Below, piece by piece: positions 48,643 to 62,271 of a DNA stretch of 64,000 nucleotides (position 1 is its first letter; each line of letters opens with the position of its first letter). The notes beneath the pieces were generated by a model that ran no database searches, was not told where the DNA came from, and was given only the letters and a program-made list of their open reading frames with translations. Made by a program: the position numbers and the translations under genes. The stretch is from Rhodocollybia butyracea (taxonomy: Eukaryota; Basidiomycota; Agaricomycetes; Agaricales; Omphalotaceae). Location: positions 62,001 to 126,000 of the forward strand of contig JADNRY010000104.1 in assembly GCA_015501585.1 (NCBI GenBank), read 5' to 3'.

Positions 48643-50695
48643 ATGGCTCTCGTGAAAGATTATTCTTCAGATGAAGATGATGGAATGAACTCGGGAGATG
48701 TCTTTGGGCTCTCATCCGTTCCAGCTGCGAAAAAACCTCGTGTCGAAGAAAACGCAAAACCTGTCCAGCTTGAAGCTGCTCCTCATGTATTATCAGAGGT
48801 ATGTGCACCTCACACTTTTTATCATGTTAGAATATCTGATTTTCTGAATCAGGACCTTCTTCACCAAACATCACTAGTTACTCGTCCAACAGACACTCAA
48901 ATGAACGTCAATATCACCTACAGTGACATGATGTTACCTTTACAAGGCCCCGAAAATCCTTTTGGCGACCGAAAAAGATTCATAAATCAGAATGCTCTCG
49001 CTGGACATGTCGAGGAACAATCCATGACAGAACATGCCTTTCGTTCTCAGCATCTTACACATTCTATCCTCGGTTATTCCGCAAATCCGTCGATTGACCC
49101 TAATGCCCCTGCCGTTCTGGGCTCGCTTGACAGTGCTCAAGCCAATGGCTTCTCGACTATCGACACTTTACGCGCTACAAAAAGCCAGCGTAAGGAACTG
49201 AAGCGGAAACGGAAGCAGAGGGGTGATTTGGAAGTCGTAGAAGGAGAGGGAGCGTATGTCGGACCTTGGGGTAACTGGGAGGGCGATGAACCCTGAAAAT
49301 CACTTCTTGACAGGCGTGGAAGCCGGTGAAGAAGAGGAGGAGGAAGAGGAGGAAGAGGAAGTTGTCAAGACAAGAAAAGCAAAGCCCAAACGTGGTGCTC
49401 CTGGCCAGGAGTCATCTATTTTCCATGGGAAATCTATGACGGACTATCAAGGACGAACATATATGTCTCCACCCATAGCAGAAGCACCGAATCTTCTCTC
49501 CGAAGCCGGATCACAGGAATGCTTTATCCCAAAAGTTTGTATACATACCTGGACCGGACATACTCAGGGCGTATCTGTCATTCGTACATTCCCCGAGACT
49601 GGCCATATCTTCCTCAGTGGTTCTATGGATACCAAAATCAAAGTATGCCGTCTTACTTGCATCGTGGGTTCGACTAAACTTCGTTTATTATAGCTTTGGG
49701 ACATCTACACGCATGGGAATTGTCTACGAACGTTCCATGGGCACGTCAAGGCCGTGAAGGACGTCACTTTCTCAAATGACGGACGGCAATTTTTGTCTTG
49801 CAGTTACGACCGCACGATCAAGCTATGGGATACAGAAACTGGTCAATGTATAAAGCGTTTCGGAAACGGGAAAATTCCCTATGTGGTCAAGTTCCATCCT
49901 GACCAGGATAAGCAGCACATGTTCCTCGCTGGTATGTCCGACAAAAAAATTATTCAGGTGAGTATCATTAGCTTTGTCTTTATCTACTTCACTAACAGTG
50001 GTCCAGTACGACATGAACACTGGCGATATCACTCAAGAATATGACCAGCACTTGGGACCTGTGAATACCATCACCTTCGTCGACGAGAACAGGCGGTTCG
50101 TTACCACCTCAGACGACAAAACAATCCGAGCCTGGGATTTCGATATTCCCGTCGTTATCAAGTACATCGCCGAACCTCACATGCATTCGATGCCCGCAGT
50201 GACTCTACATCCTTCTAGTACGTTATTTTCAAACACTTCCGTCCGTATACTCATTCTCCCATGCAGACCGATATTTCGCCGCTCAATCTCTCGATAATCA
50301 AATCCTCATTTACAGTACTGACAATTTCCGACAAAACCGCAAAAAACGTTTCGCTGGGCATTCTGTCGCGGGGTACGCATGTCAAGTGGGATTCTCTCCC
50401 GACGGCAAGTGGATCAGCAGCGGGGACGGAGAAGGAAATGTCGTTTTCTGGGATTGGAAGACAGGGAGGATAAAATCTAGGGTCAAGGCACATTCAAAGG
50501 TCGTCATCGCTCACGAGTGGCTTCCACATGATACCGTACGCGATCTTTGTTTTTCACCGAAACTGCGCCCTTGGTTAATATCTCGTTTCATCTAGTCCAA
50601 AGTGATAACCGCCTCATGGGACGGACTAATCAAACTCTGGGTGAGTTGAAACTTGTTCACCGTTGTGTCAGAAGCTAACAGATCCCTAGGATTGA
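48643..50695 (+). CDS. PRP17: Pre-mRNA splicing factor Prp17/Cdc40 (WD40)
   Basis: Prp17/Cdc40 acts at the second step of splicing and helps cell-cycle progression. The N-terminus ([25 protein letters not shown]) and the seven WD40 repeats ([83 protein letters not shown], the [15 protein letters not shown] signature, and [13 protein letters not shown] at the end) match the family. Exons: 48643-48798, 48853-49642, 49694-49957, 50007-50217, 50267-50535, 50596-50640, 50690-50695. The last coding exon is two codons. Near 49290 the frame changes: either one extra C in GAACCCTGAA or an intron 49270-49314 (GTAACT..GACAG). The Glu-rich block after it is unusual but fits a linker. Confidence 0.92.
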
Positions 50696-51246
50696 ACTAG
50701 TTACTCATAGTTACCTATATGTGTATGGTCTGGGTTGCTTTGCGCCCCTGTTGTATCCTCATCTACCATTTAATACCATGTATTTTGCTGTCCACTTGCG
50801 ACGCTATTGTACTACTGTCAGTGTCAGCGTGCTTACTCGTATATACATAGGTTCCGGTTAGATATTCTTTCCGGGGAGGTGCTCTTGAGAGAAAACTGCT
50901 TTTCTGAGATGATCCGGACCTTGAAATTGAAATTGCAATTACAGATACGGATTTGCACAGTTGATGAAGATAAGAGCTCGAGGTAGTAGCGGCTAGTAGC
51001 GGTCAGTGGGGTGTAACAGTGCTCCGTTACCCCACTTAGAGGGTAAGTCGGGTCTGCAAGAACACGGAGCCGGCGCAGGCACGGAGCTTCATCTCGGCGC
51101 GTCGCGCTTGTTCGCCTTCGGTTCAACTTCTAATGAAACGTGAGGACTGGAATCAAATTTATGTTGGTTCCATGATTTATGTCGGCTCAGGGTGGACTCC
51201 ATTTATTGCCGCATTCGTTGTTCAGCCGGCATTTCTTATATCCATC
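50696..51246. other. Intergenic region
   Basis: 3' flank of PRP17 and upstream sequence of the peptide precursor gene. No supported feature except the TATA-like box at its right edge. Confidence 0.4.
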
Positions 51247-51256
51247 TTTTATATAA
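51247..51256 (+). promoter_or_regulatory. TATA-like box of the peptide precursor gene
   Basis: TTTTATATAA lies 57 bp upstream of the ATG at 51313, at a distance usual for a TATA box of a strongly expressed fungal gene with a short leader. The call is from motif and position only. Confidence 0.4.
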
Positions 51257-51312
51257 TTGAGTTCACTCTCAGGACCTCCCCCAACTTTGTTTCTTCTCGC
51301 CCACCCAGTGGA

Positions 51313-51594
51313 ATGTTGATCCATAGTCATATCGCTTTGCTGTTCGTCTTCCTTTTCAGCGTTGCGGCTGCTACACCAGTGCGTCTTCATATCTCTTTTG
51401 CGCGTGCTTGGCGCTTTCAAAGTCGTGATTACTGACACACGGGATAAAAACAGGTTCATGAGGACACCCTCGTAGCTCGCTCCGGTGAGCACAAGCGCCA
51501 AAAAGGATCCCCCCCGAGTTGGAAACGTCAGAAACGTCAGAAAGAAGCTGCGCCAAGCTGGAAACGGGATGAAGTTGAAGACGTGGTGGTTTAA
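51313..51594 (+). CDS. Secreted Kex2-processed repeat peptide precursor (68 aa)
   Basis: Two exons (51313-51378 and 51454-51594) join in phase 0 at a GTGCGT..AACAG intron. Residues 1-20 are a signal peptide (MLIHSHIALLFVFLFSVAAA). The mature part has four Lys-Arg sites: R37, R47, R50 and R60. Two repeats (GSPPSW-KR and QKEAAPSW-KR) would be released as short Trp-ended peptides (QKGSPPSW, QKEAAPSW), and the tail DEVEDVVV remains. There is no Cys-aaX end, so this is not a typical basidiomycete lipopeptide pheromone. The layout matches fungal Kex2-processed repeat proteins and alpha-factor-type precursors. The function is unknown; the small size lowers certainty. Confidence 0.65.
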
Positions 51595-52969
51595 TCTTTT
51601 TGGTGGGTCTGAGTATGCTGTGAAAAGGTCTCGAGTCTAAAGGTTCTATATCCGCAGGAAATTGTTTGAGGGCGCATTATCCTTGGCGAGCGCGATTTAT
51701 TCGTATCTATCGGTTTTGACCTGGTGTCATTCGCACAAATGTACTATCTGTCCTAATCGTGGAAGTCTTGCTTGCGGAGACGGCCCAATTTACATAAATT
51801 TATCTTTAATATGGTGTCAGTATATGAAGAGTGATAATTCATTTTATGAAAGGGTGAATATTCTGACTGTCACGGCGAATTGCGTTCTCAACCTCACCTG
51901 TCGCCAAAATTGCGCCCATCCCTCCACCATCTCCACAACTGGTATGAGCCGGTACCACTATCCGAAATACATCAGTACATGATAAATTGACCTATATGAC
52001 GCAAATACTCAAAGCACAAGCACAAGATCCCGCTTTGTCTTTGTCCAGAATCTATCGAGGGGCCGCATTACCGAGGAAACCGGTCCTTTCAAGTTAATCC
52101 AGAGTACCAAGCTGTACCAAGGAATCCAGATTCGGTAGAACGAGGTTGACACTGGTTGACACACTGGTTGTCTCGATTAGAGTTATAACCTGTTATAAGT
52201 TATAACCGATTCGTAATTTCTCGATTTACAGATCTTCATTGTTGAGCTAACCTCATTTTGACATTGAGCAGCTCTAATCCCCCAAGATCTTTGAGTACAT
52301 AGGTCGACAATGAGCCAAGCTGATCGGCAATGATCATGGCCCTGAGGCCCGCCCGAGGACCAGTGCAGCTCGGGTGGACGATAAAATGGGAGATACGGAG
52401 GAAGTTGCTCGACGAAGTACTGTGTACGTTCTCCATTCAAGGTCTAGAGGTAAGCGAAATAGAACGCAGGGAGTCTATGACAACCTCTAGCAGACCATGT
52501 TTAATTCTTGATTATCGGTTATGTAACCCTTGGTAGGAAGTCAACCTTCGATGAAGTGACGACGCGTAGGCGGAGTGGTGTTTCTTTTTGTCTCTTCGAG
52601 TCTTCGTAGAACAAGAATCAGGATGTCGCTAATAATTCAGCCGAACGCCAGAGCACTCGAACATGAGACCGTATGAATCGTCCGCAGTCTACAGAGAGCA
52701 GAACCAACATCCAGATAAACTTTGGATTCCCAAGCCAGGGCACCACTCAGTCGAAGATACTACAAGCAGCGTAAGGATTCGAATCCAGAGGTCGCTGGAA
52801 TCTACATTGCGAAAACCGTGCATCCGACTTGATTAGTCTTTAGCTTTCAGGCGAACAGTCATCGATATCTCTATTTTTGGCAATGTCGGTACCGTGTGGC
52901 TGGCATGGCATTTCTCTGTTAACGTTCCTCGTAAGTTTCTCGTCGACAGGTTAGATGATCGCCTTGCAG
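51595..52969. other. Intergenic region; short repeats near 52144-52205
   Basis: GGTTGACACT is repeated in tandem at 52144-52170, followed by a small palindromic cluster GTTATAAC..GTTATAAG..GTTATAAC (52182-52206). No gene is supported. Confidence 0.35.
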
Positions 52970-54871
52970 ATTATCCCCAAATCCCCGTAGTGATATGTAT
53001 GGCTGTAAGTCCCTTCCTTTCGTTTACTCAGGCTTACATCGATAGTTGAAATGGCTCAGCAGCTTCGCAGCGACGATCCAAGATTCTGTGACCTGCGTGT
53101 TGATTTTTCCATGAAAGTAGGTTCAGGCACTCAGCGAGCTTGAGCCTTTCGGGTTTTTGGATGCGTGCGCCAGTGAGTATCGAACCATGTCAGTGCCAGA
53201 GAGCTCGACCGGTTTCTTTGATCATGAGTTGAAAGACAGCAACAAGAAGTCCATCCGGCGCTAGATTATGTAAAGTCTGGTTCATTCTTTTGTTTACTCC
53301 AGTTGTTTGACCACATCGCAGCATCTACTTACTTCTAGTTTCATTGTACTGTATTGGTACTAGTAGTCTGCTGGTGGCGCGCCAGTAATTTCTAAAAAGA
53401 CGCCTCAGTAAAGCTTCAAGCTTCAAGTCTCAACCTTGTCTTGTTATCAGCATGTCGAGTCAAGATAGTAGTGAATCGTATGTTCTTCTCCCGTCATCGC
53501 TCTTTGCCGTATGTTAAACGCTGTTGTAGATGGCATTGCACTGTCGTGCCCAACTGCCCGTTCGAACAGTTCAGTCGCTGTCTCAAAGCTCATAAAAGAG
53601 ACTACCATAGCAAATTCAACTCATTCCCTTGTAAGTTTTACCGATATTCTTTCCAAACGCTTCATATCTAATCTTTTTCTTCTACGTAGATAAAGGTCAT
53701 TCGGAGACAATGCATCGCCGTTCAGATGGCAAGTTCGACTGCCCTTGTGGTCACCCAATGCATCGGCGTTTTAGCTATGAGAAACTACGGGCTTTGTGTA
53801 GAGCTGGAATCCATCCCCCTCCTGAAACGACGAAATACAATGATTTTCCTATAGACAATGCTCTATCTCTGACCAAACACGTCAGCGTTACGCCGTGGTC
53901 CATTAGTTGTCATTCTCGCTCGTCCCCCTCTCCAAAAGCAATCAGAGCCTCCCGTATCATTCGTACAAAGAAAAAGGTTTTAGATGATGATATTTTGTCA
54001 GTTCCAGAGTCAGATGAACCGGAGACAGATGACACTCCTATATCCACCGGATCTAGCTCTCAGAGTCCTACTTCCCATGTTCCTACAGATGCTCAAGGTT
54101 ATTCTGGACTGTCCATGCTAGTGCCTTCAAAAAAAATCGTTTTTTTTGGCCAAATTTGAAATATATACCCCAACACCAACCACGAGATCCCCAGCCTCCT
54201 TCACCACCGAGTCCTACTCGAAGCGGTAGTATCACAACCTATACCCGCGGTCCTCGTCCATACCTTCCTCATCCTCTTATTTCTAATCAGCCCAAGAACA
54301 GGGCTAAGGAGCTCGAAAGGAAGGGTGTCATCGTTGATAGCAAAGGGATCAAGCACAAATTGAAGAACGATACTAGTCGGCCTCTTGTTCAGACAGGGGG
54401 CTGGTCTTAACACCACTCTGGCTTCCACGTCTCTTCGCGAGGGTAGGTCCATACGTGGCAGTAGCCATGATCAAGCTCCTGCTAGTGGTAGTTCTCCAGC
54501 TGGAAATCCTCAGGGGGACCAGAACTGCAACACTCAGTTCTCAGGTCTTCCATCGAGAAGTAATAATCCTTCATCTCTGCCCGAAACTGATGCTTTAGTG
54601 GTAAGTTTCTCTCGTACATATCAATATCCTTAGTATAATGTCGGTGTTCACAGCAAAAAGCCGCAACCCTTAAACGAGAACGGGCTGTGTTGGAAGAGGA
54701 ACTTGTCAACAAGCGAATGGAGGTCAGTCATTACTCGAGTCAGTTCACATGTGTGTGTCCTTACATGGCTTGCCCCATGCGCAGATCATTGGTTACATCG
54801 CGACGCTGGAGGTGGAAAATCTTGCTAGACGACGCAAACTTTCAATTATGGACAAAGTCATGCGAGTGTGA
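52970..54871. repeat. Duplicated ~1.9 kb unit, left copy
   Basis: It aligns with 55793-57683 in the same orientation, including promoter sequence (GATTAT(C/T)(C/T)CCAAATCCCCG, CTTTCGTTTGCTC-like, TACTAGTAGTC, AAAGACGC(C/A)TCA(G/A)TAAAGCTTC) and the gene. The upstream part is more diverged than the coding part. Confidence 0.75.
53452..54871 (+). pseudogene. Two-finger/coiled-coil protein, family member 2 (frameshifted)
   Basis: Exons 53452-53477, 53530-53630 and 53690 onward give MSSQDSSES, a finger WHCTVVPNCPF..HKRDYH (C-x5-C-x11-H-x4-H), then CPCGHPMHRRF with C-x-C-x16-C-x4-H, followed by Ser/Thr/Pro-rich sequence as in member 3. Near 54126-54150 the sequence runs through A8 and T8 tracts and the frame is lost (stop at 54159). 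It reopens in another frame (54156-54410) and shifts again near 54397-54410. The C-terminal coiled-coil exons (LKRERAVLEEELVNKRME, IATLEVENLARRRKLS) are intact, ending at 54871. Either this copy is dying or the homopolymers are misread. A segment corresponding to about 40 residues of member 3 is deleted here. Confidence 0.65.
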
Positions 54872-55792
54872 TGTCAGCTTTTTGAACGACTGCTCGGGTA
54901 AAGCTGTAAGCTTCCCACTCGGATTACTCCACTTTGTCCGTATCTTCTTGATCCAAAATCTCGTTGACACTACACCCAACGTCTATGTCTATGTTTTTGT
55001 ACCAAGCATACAAATGGAGTCACGCTAGAAATATATCCTGGACTTTCAGTCAAACTCCTACAAGACATAGTTGCCTCCCTTAAACCTATAGAGCTGTGAT
55101 AGTCTTTGCATGTCCCTACACCAAAGTATACTATATATCCACGGGATATATGCGTGCAAACGCGTCTCATTGTGAACAAGTAACAGGACACTGAATCAAA
55201 GTTCAGGTAAGTGCTCACTGCGAGAGAATCCTACTTCTTTCTTTTCTTCGACGCACTCGGCTTTCATTGTCAGCTAATCGACGGTCTTTCACGTGCGAGG
55301 GAAAAGAAGGAAGGAAGCAACGACCGGGGCCTGCGCTACAAACAAACAAACAAGGCTTTGAAAAGGCACGGTCAAGCCAAGCCAAACCCACCTGCCGCAT
55401 GCGCACAACTGACGAACTGCATATAAACAGCCTAGTCTCCCCTTGACAGACACTAGCTACACTGCTACGGCAAGCCTACGCAAGATAAACAGCCACAGAG
55501 CGTGCGCCGTGTGAGATTTCTGTTTGGCGATAAATTGATCTCCTCTTAAGGTAACATCGTATCACAACCTTAAGCTTATGAAGTTCTTCCCTTGCTCACA
55601 TCTAATTCCAGTTTTTAAGGGTATGCAAAGAATAGATTCGACTCTTGATTCAACGAAGTCAAGAGAAGCCTTTCCCCCTGAAATTTCCTCACAGAATTTG
55701 CTCAGCACTTATCAATTGGGCGTTTCTTGTCTGGAGACTCAACCTCAGCAAGCGAGCTTAATTTATAGGGCATCTCCCCAGCCGTCTCGATT
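54872..55792. other. Spacer between the two duplicated units
   Basis: No gene is supported. Short plus- and minus-strand frames (55211-55426) show no domain. Confidence 0.35.
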
Positions 55793-57683
55793 TGATTATC
55801 TCCAAATCCCCGCGCGCAGTGTATGTCCTTTCTTTCGTTTGCTCAAATGACAAAGACACGACCAACAGAAAAGACATTGAAATTGATAGTTGAGATAGCC
55901 CAGTCGAGCGGCTTCAGGCGGCTTCCACAGATTCTAATCTATGACCCTGCGCGTGATTTCCCCTCTAGTACTGGGTTTTGAGCGCTTGAGCTTTGAGTGG
56001 GCTTGGGGACAGGTGTCGTGTTTTTTCAATTTTTGGGTACTAAATTATGTAAAATACACTTTGACGGTTCTGTTTTTTCTCCTTTTTGCTCTGGTTAGCT
56101 TCGACTGAAATATTGTTGGGCCACATCTACCTCTGTGATTTTTCTGAATTACTAGTAGTCCGTTGGTCCTAGCTGGTATCGTTGATCCATTTGAAAAAAG
56201 ACAGAAAAAGACGCATCAATAAAGCTTCGACCTTTGCCTTGTTCTCAGCATGCCCGGATGGCATTGCACCATCGTGCCCAATTGCCCGTTCGAGCAGTTT
56301 AGTCGCAGCTTCATGCGTCATAAAGGAGACTACCATAGCAAATTCAACTCGTTCCCTTGTGAGTCCTCTCTTATGCAACTGACACTCAAGGCTTCGTAAC
56401 TGACCTTTTTTTTCTATGTAGATGAAGGACGTTCAGAGACAATGCACCGCCGTTCAGACGGTAAGCTTGAATGCCCTTGTGGTCACGCAAGACATCGGCG
56501 ATTTGACTATCGGAAGCTATTGTCTTTGTGTCGCTCTAAAGACGGCCATCCACCTCCTGAAACGACGAAATATAGTGATTACTCCAGAGAAGATGCCCTA
56601 CCTCAGACCAAATTCCCCAGCCTTACGCCGTTGCCTAGTGGTCGTCATTCTCGCACTTCCACATCGCCAAAGGCCCTCAGAGCCTCTCGTATCACTCGCA
56701 CAAAGAAAAGGGTTTTGAATGATGCTTTATCAACCGATGGCTACAGGAGAACTCGATCATCTGATTATACTATCTTCCTGTCTTCAGATTCCGATTCCGA
56801 TGATACGAAGACAGACGATACTTCCGTAGCCGCTGGATCTGGCTCTCGGGATTCTACTTCCCATTCTCCTACAGATGTTCAAGCTCATCCTGGACCTTCC
56901 GGGCTGAGGCATCCAAAAGAACCAGTGCAGTCTCATCATGCTCTTCGTAATCTTCCGACGGAAACTACTCTGAAACTGAAATCATACGTATATCCATCCC
57001 CACCGCAAGATCGCCGGCCTCTTTCACAACCTAGTCCTACTAGTAGCAGCGGTATTACAGCCAGCACTCGCAGTCCCCCTGCTCTTCCTCTTACTCCTAA
57101 TCAGCCTAAGAGAAAGGCTGAGGAGCTCGACAGGAAGAGTGTCATCATTGATCTGAAGAAGGTCAGGAACGATATGAAGAATAGTACTAATCAGCCTCTT
57201 TTTCAGCTAGAGGGGGCTGGTCCCAGCACTACTACGTCGAGCTCTTACACATCTCTTGTTCATGATGTGGGTAGGTCTATACATGGTAGTAGCCATGATC
57301 AGGCTCCTGCTAGTAGTTCATCAGTTGGAAACCCTCAAGGGGACCAAAACTGCAACACTCAGTCTTCAGGTCTTCCATCGAGAAGTACTATTCCTTCGTC
57401 TCTGTCCGAAACTGATACTTTAGTGGTACGTTTCTCTTGTTCATATGAATGTGCTTGATAAAATGTCGGTGCTCACAGCAACAAGTTGCAAGGCTTAAAC
57501 GAGAGCGGGCTATGTTGGATGAGGAAGTTGCCAGGAAGAGAGCGGAGGCTAGTCGTTTACTCGAGTCAATTTGGATGCCTGTCCTTACGCTGCTTGCAGA
57601 TGAAGAACTATATCGCGACCCTGGAGGCAGGAAATCTTGCTAGGCGACGCGAACTTTCAACTTTGGACGAAAGTCGTGCATGA
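55793..57683. repeat. Duplicated ~1.9 kb unit, right copy
   Basis: Partner of 52970-54871, head-to-tail with about 0.9 kb between the units. It carries the better-preserved gene copy. Confidence 0.75.
56250..57683 (+). CDS. Two-finger/coiled-coil protein, family member 3 (421 aa)
   Basis: Exons 56250-56358, 56422-57425, 57479-57547 and 57600-57683 keep frame for 421 residues. Finger 1 is C6-x5-C12-x11-H24-x4-H29 (WHCTIVPNCPF..HKGDYH). Finger 2 is C54-x-C56-x16-C73-x5-H79 (CPCGHARHRRF). A long Ser/Thr/Pro-rich middle with basic patches (RASRITRTKKR, PKRKAEELDRK) follows. The C-terminal exons make a coiled coil (QQVARLKRERAMLDEEVARK, NYIATLEAGNLARRREL). Compared with member 2, exon 1 and intron 1 are collapsed into ATGCCCGGATGG, keeping the frame. 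Intron 3 has a GC donor (GAG-GCTAGT) where member 2 has GTCAGT. If it is not spliced, the protein ends instead at 57643. The function is unknown. Confidence 0.72.
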
Positions 57684-58409
57684 ATCCATGTGCGATATCA
57701 GCTTTTTGTACGTGTGAAGGTAGAGGTTTAAGTATTGGCTGCTCGGGACAAAGTTGTAAAAGTGCGAACAGTATTAGTGCTTTGGGAGTTGGACCGAAAA
57801 ATGAGGAGCTGGCTGAATTCGCCTTCATAGGCATTTCGGACTCTAATAGCCTGTGGTAAATGCGAGGCGTCACTGGTAAAGTTGAGTTCTTGGACAGCTC
57901 TCCAGAGGTTAAGTTTGACTGGCTTATAAGAGTTGATGTGGTTAGGATACACCGTTAGACTTCCTGGACCATAATTTCAGAATATCTGGATACCTTCCTT
58001 CGATATGTATACATCAAGGTATACATCTACCTGGGAATCCAATCCCAAACGCTGTTGAACCCACCTGCACCAGCGCCGGTCACTGCTGGACCACGGACAG
58101 GTTCATCATCCCGTGATGAGAATGTAGACCGGAAAGATAAGGCTTTATAGGATAGCTGCAATCTAAAACAGTCTAGAACCAGAGAAAACACAAGTTCAGG
58201 CGGTTTGTAGGAAGAACGTTCCAATCGGGCGCTTATCCACTCCTCTTAGCTTGGTGACCCAATGGTGGCCAATACCTCTATGAGGTTGGTCGATTAACAT
58301 GAAACCTCTATCGCAATTCGACAACTCGAACTGAGGGGACTGGTTACCAAGCTACGCTCATCTATGATCTAGATACACTGCATCAACCAGACGTACACAC
58401 AATGGGCGT
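57684..58409. other. Intergenic region
   Basis: No supported feature; short minus-strand frames look accidental. Confidence 0.35.
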
Positions 58410-58457
58410 CTTCAGATCCGTCCGCCTTCAGATCCGTCCGCCTTCAGATCCGTCCGC
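58410..58457. repeat. Three perfect tandem copies of a 16-bp unit
   Basis: CTTCAGATCCGTCCGC occurs three times without change at 58410-58425, 58426-58441 and 58442-58457, ending 12 bp before the ATG of the F-box gene. It is probably a microsatellite-like expansion in the 5' leader. Confidence 0.9.
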
Positions 58458-58469
58458 TTGACTTCCACC

Positions 58470-58822
58470 ATGGTTAATGATTTTCTTTCTATTTCGCCCA
58501 AAATTGTTCAGCATATACTTGCCCTTTGCTTCCTCAAGGTAAAAATATCAGAAACGGTTCCTTGACCACTTCTAAACTTTCTGCCCAGGACCTTGCCGCA
58601 TTCGCATTCTCCAAGGCGTGCCGGCTGACTAGAGAGCTCGTATATGGCTCAGAAGGCCAACATATATGGAAGAAAATATTCCTCAATCTATACGACGATC
58701 CTCGAAAATCCCTTATAACCGGGGAAAGTTCTTTCTTACTCAACTGGAAAGATGAGTTGCAGCGCAGAACAGAGGCAGAAACGGTTGCCCGTCGCGCTCC
58801 AGACGTGGGACCCCGTCGGTAA
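58470..58822 (+). CDS. F-box-like protein, short or truncated
   Basis: The exons 58470-58538 and 58589-58822 join in phase 0. MVNDFLSISPKIVQHILALC with DLAAFAFSKACRLTRELVYG and IWKKIFLNLYDDPRKSL is the N-terminal F-box arrangement of many Agaricomycete proteins (L-P-x-E-I-like helix, CR..RELVY, LW/IWK..DDPR). F-box proteins bind Skp1 in SCF ubiquitin ligases. The frame ends after about 100 residues (..PDVGPRR), far short of the 300-500 usual for the group. A donor-like GTAAAT sits at the stop (58819), so a further exon is possible, but none is recognised in the next 700 bp. It is probably a truncated gene. Confidence 0.55.
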
Positions 58823-59552
58823 ATCCCTCCAACTTGAAAATCATGAAAGAGATCGCCACGGCGAATCCAGCACATTTCCTTGTGTCTTATTTTTTTTTGG
58901 AACTAGGTATCTTTGAGCCTTGTATCGTGTTAAAAATGGCCATACAGCAAAACATGAAAAGCGTAGCCACCTGTAGGAACAATAGGATATTCATCAACGC
59001 AAGGTGATCTTCAACCACTACCAAAGTCTTGCTCAGCAAAGGATGGAGATTTGCTGGAAGCATAGTGTCGGTATGCACGTAAGGATGGCTGCCACTGCAG
59101 AGTTGATTAGTTTAAAGGTCGCACATAAGGCTAGAGACATACTCAGTTATGATGCGAGCCGTTTCAAGATACAGGCTTCTTCGAAATAGCCTTATTTTTA
59201 CACAGAACATCTTTCATAAGCTTCCGCGTAAGCATTGGGATCTTGTCGAAGGATGATAATGCCCTTCATGGCTAAATATTCCGTCTGTTTTCGAGCTTTA
59301 CGGTGCTGTTCAGCATGAATCGGAGGCATGGCGGCGCAGAGAGAAAAGCAAATCGCTTTCCATAGTTGGGCCTGGGGCCTCATAACTTGATTTCTCATTG
59401 GTGGGCTTTACTGTACCACACTGATGTTTGAAGTTAATTTTCCTCAGTAGTATACGATCTTGCCAAACGAAGCGAAAACGCGTGAGACTTTAGAGTCACA
59501 CCAATAATGTAACGCGGCAAGTGACAGGTCGTGTTTTTCAATCTTTCCTGCC
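58823..59552. other. Intergenic region upstream of MCM3
   Basis: Only short frames without domains. The right part must hold the MCM3 promoter; ACGCGT-like MCB sequence is not conspicuous, although AAACGCGTGA occurs at about 59475-59484. Confidence 0.35.

Positions 59553-62271
<2,719 letters not shown>

Noticed and set aside
47543..48655. Several short plus-strand frames before PRP17
   Set aside because: They overlap each other in different frames, have no domains, and the last runs into the PRP17 start.
51313..51594. Interpretation as a lipidated basidiomycete mating pheromone
   Set aside because: The C-terminus is DEVEDVVV, without the cysteine of a CaaX box, and no pheromone receptor gene is recognised in the window.
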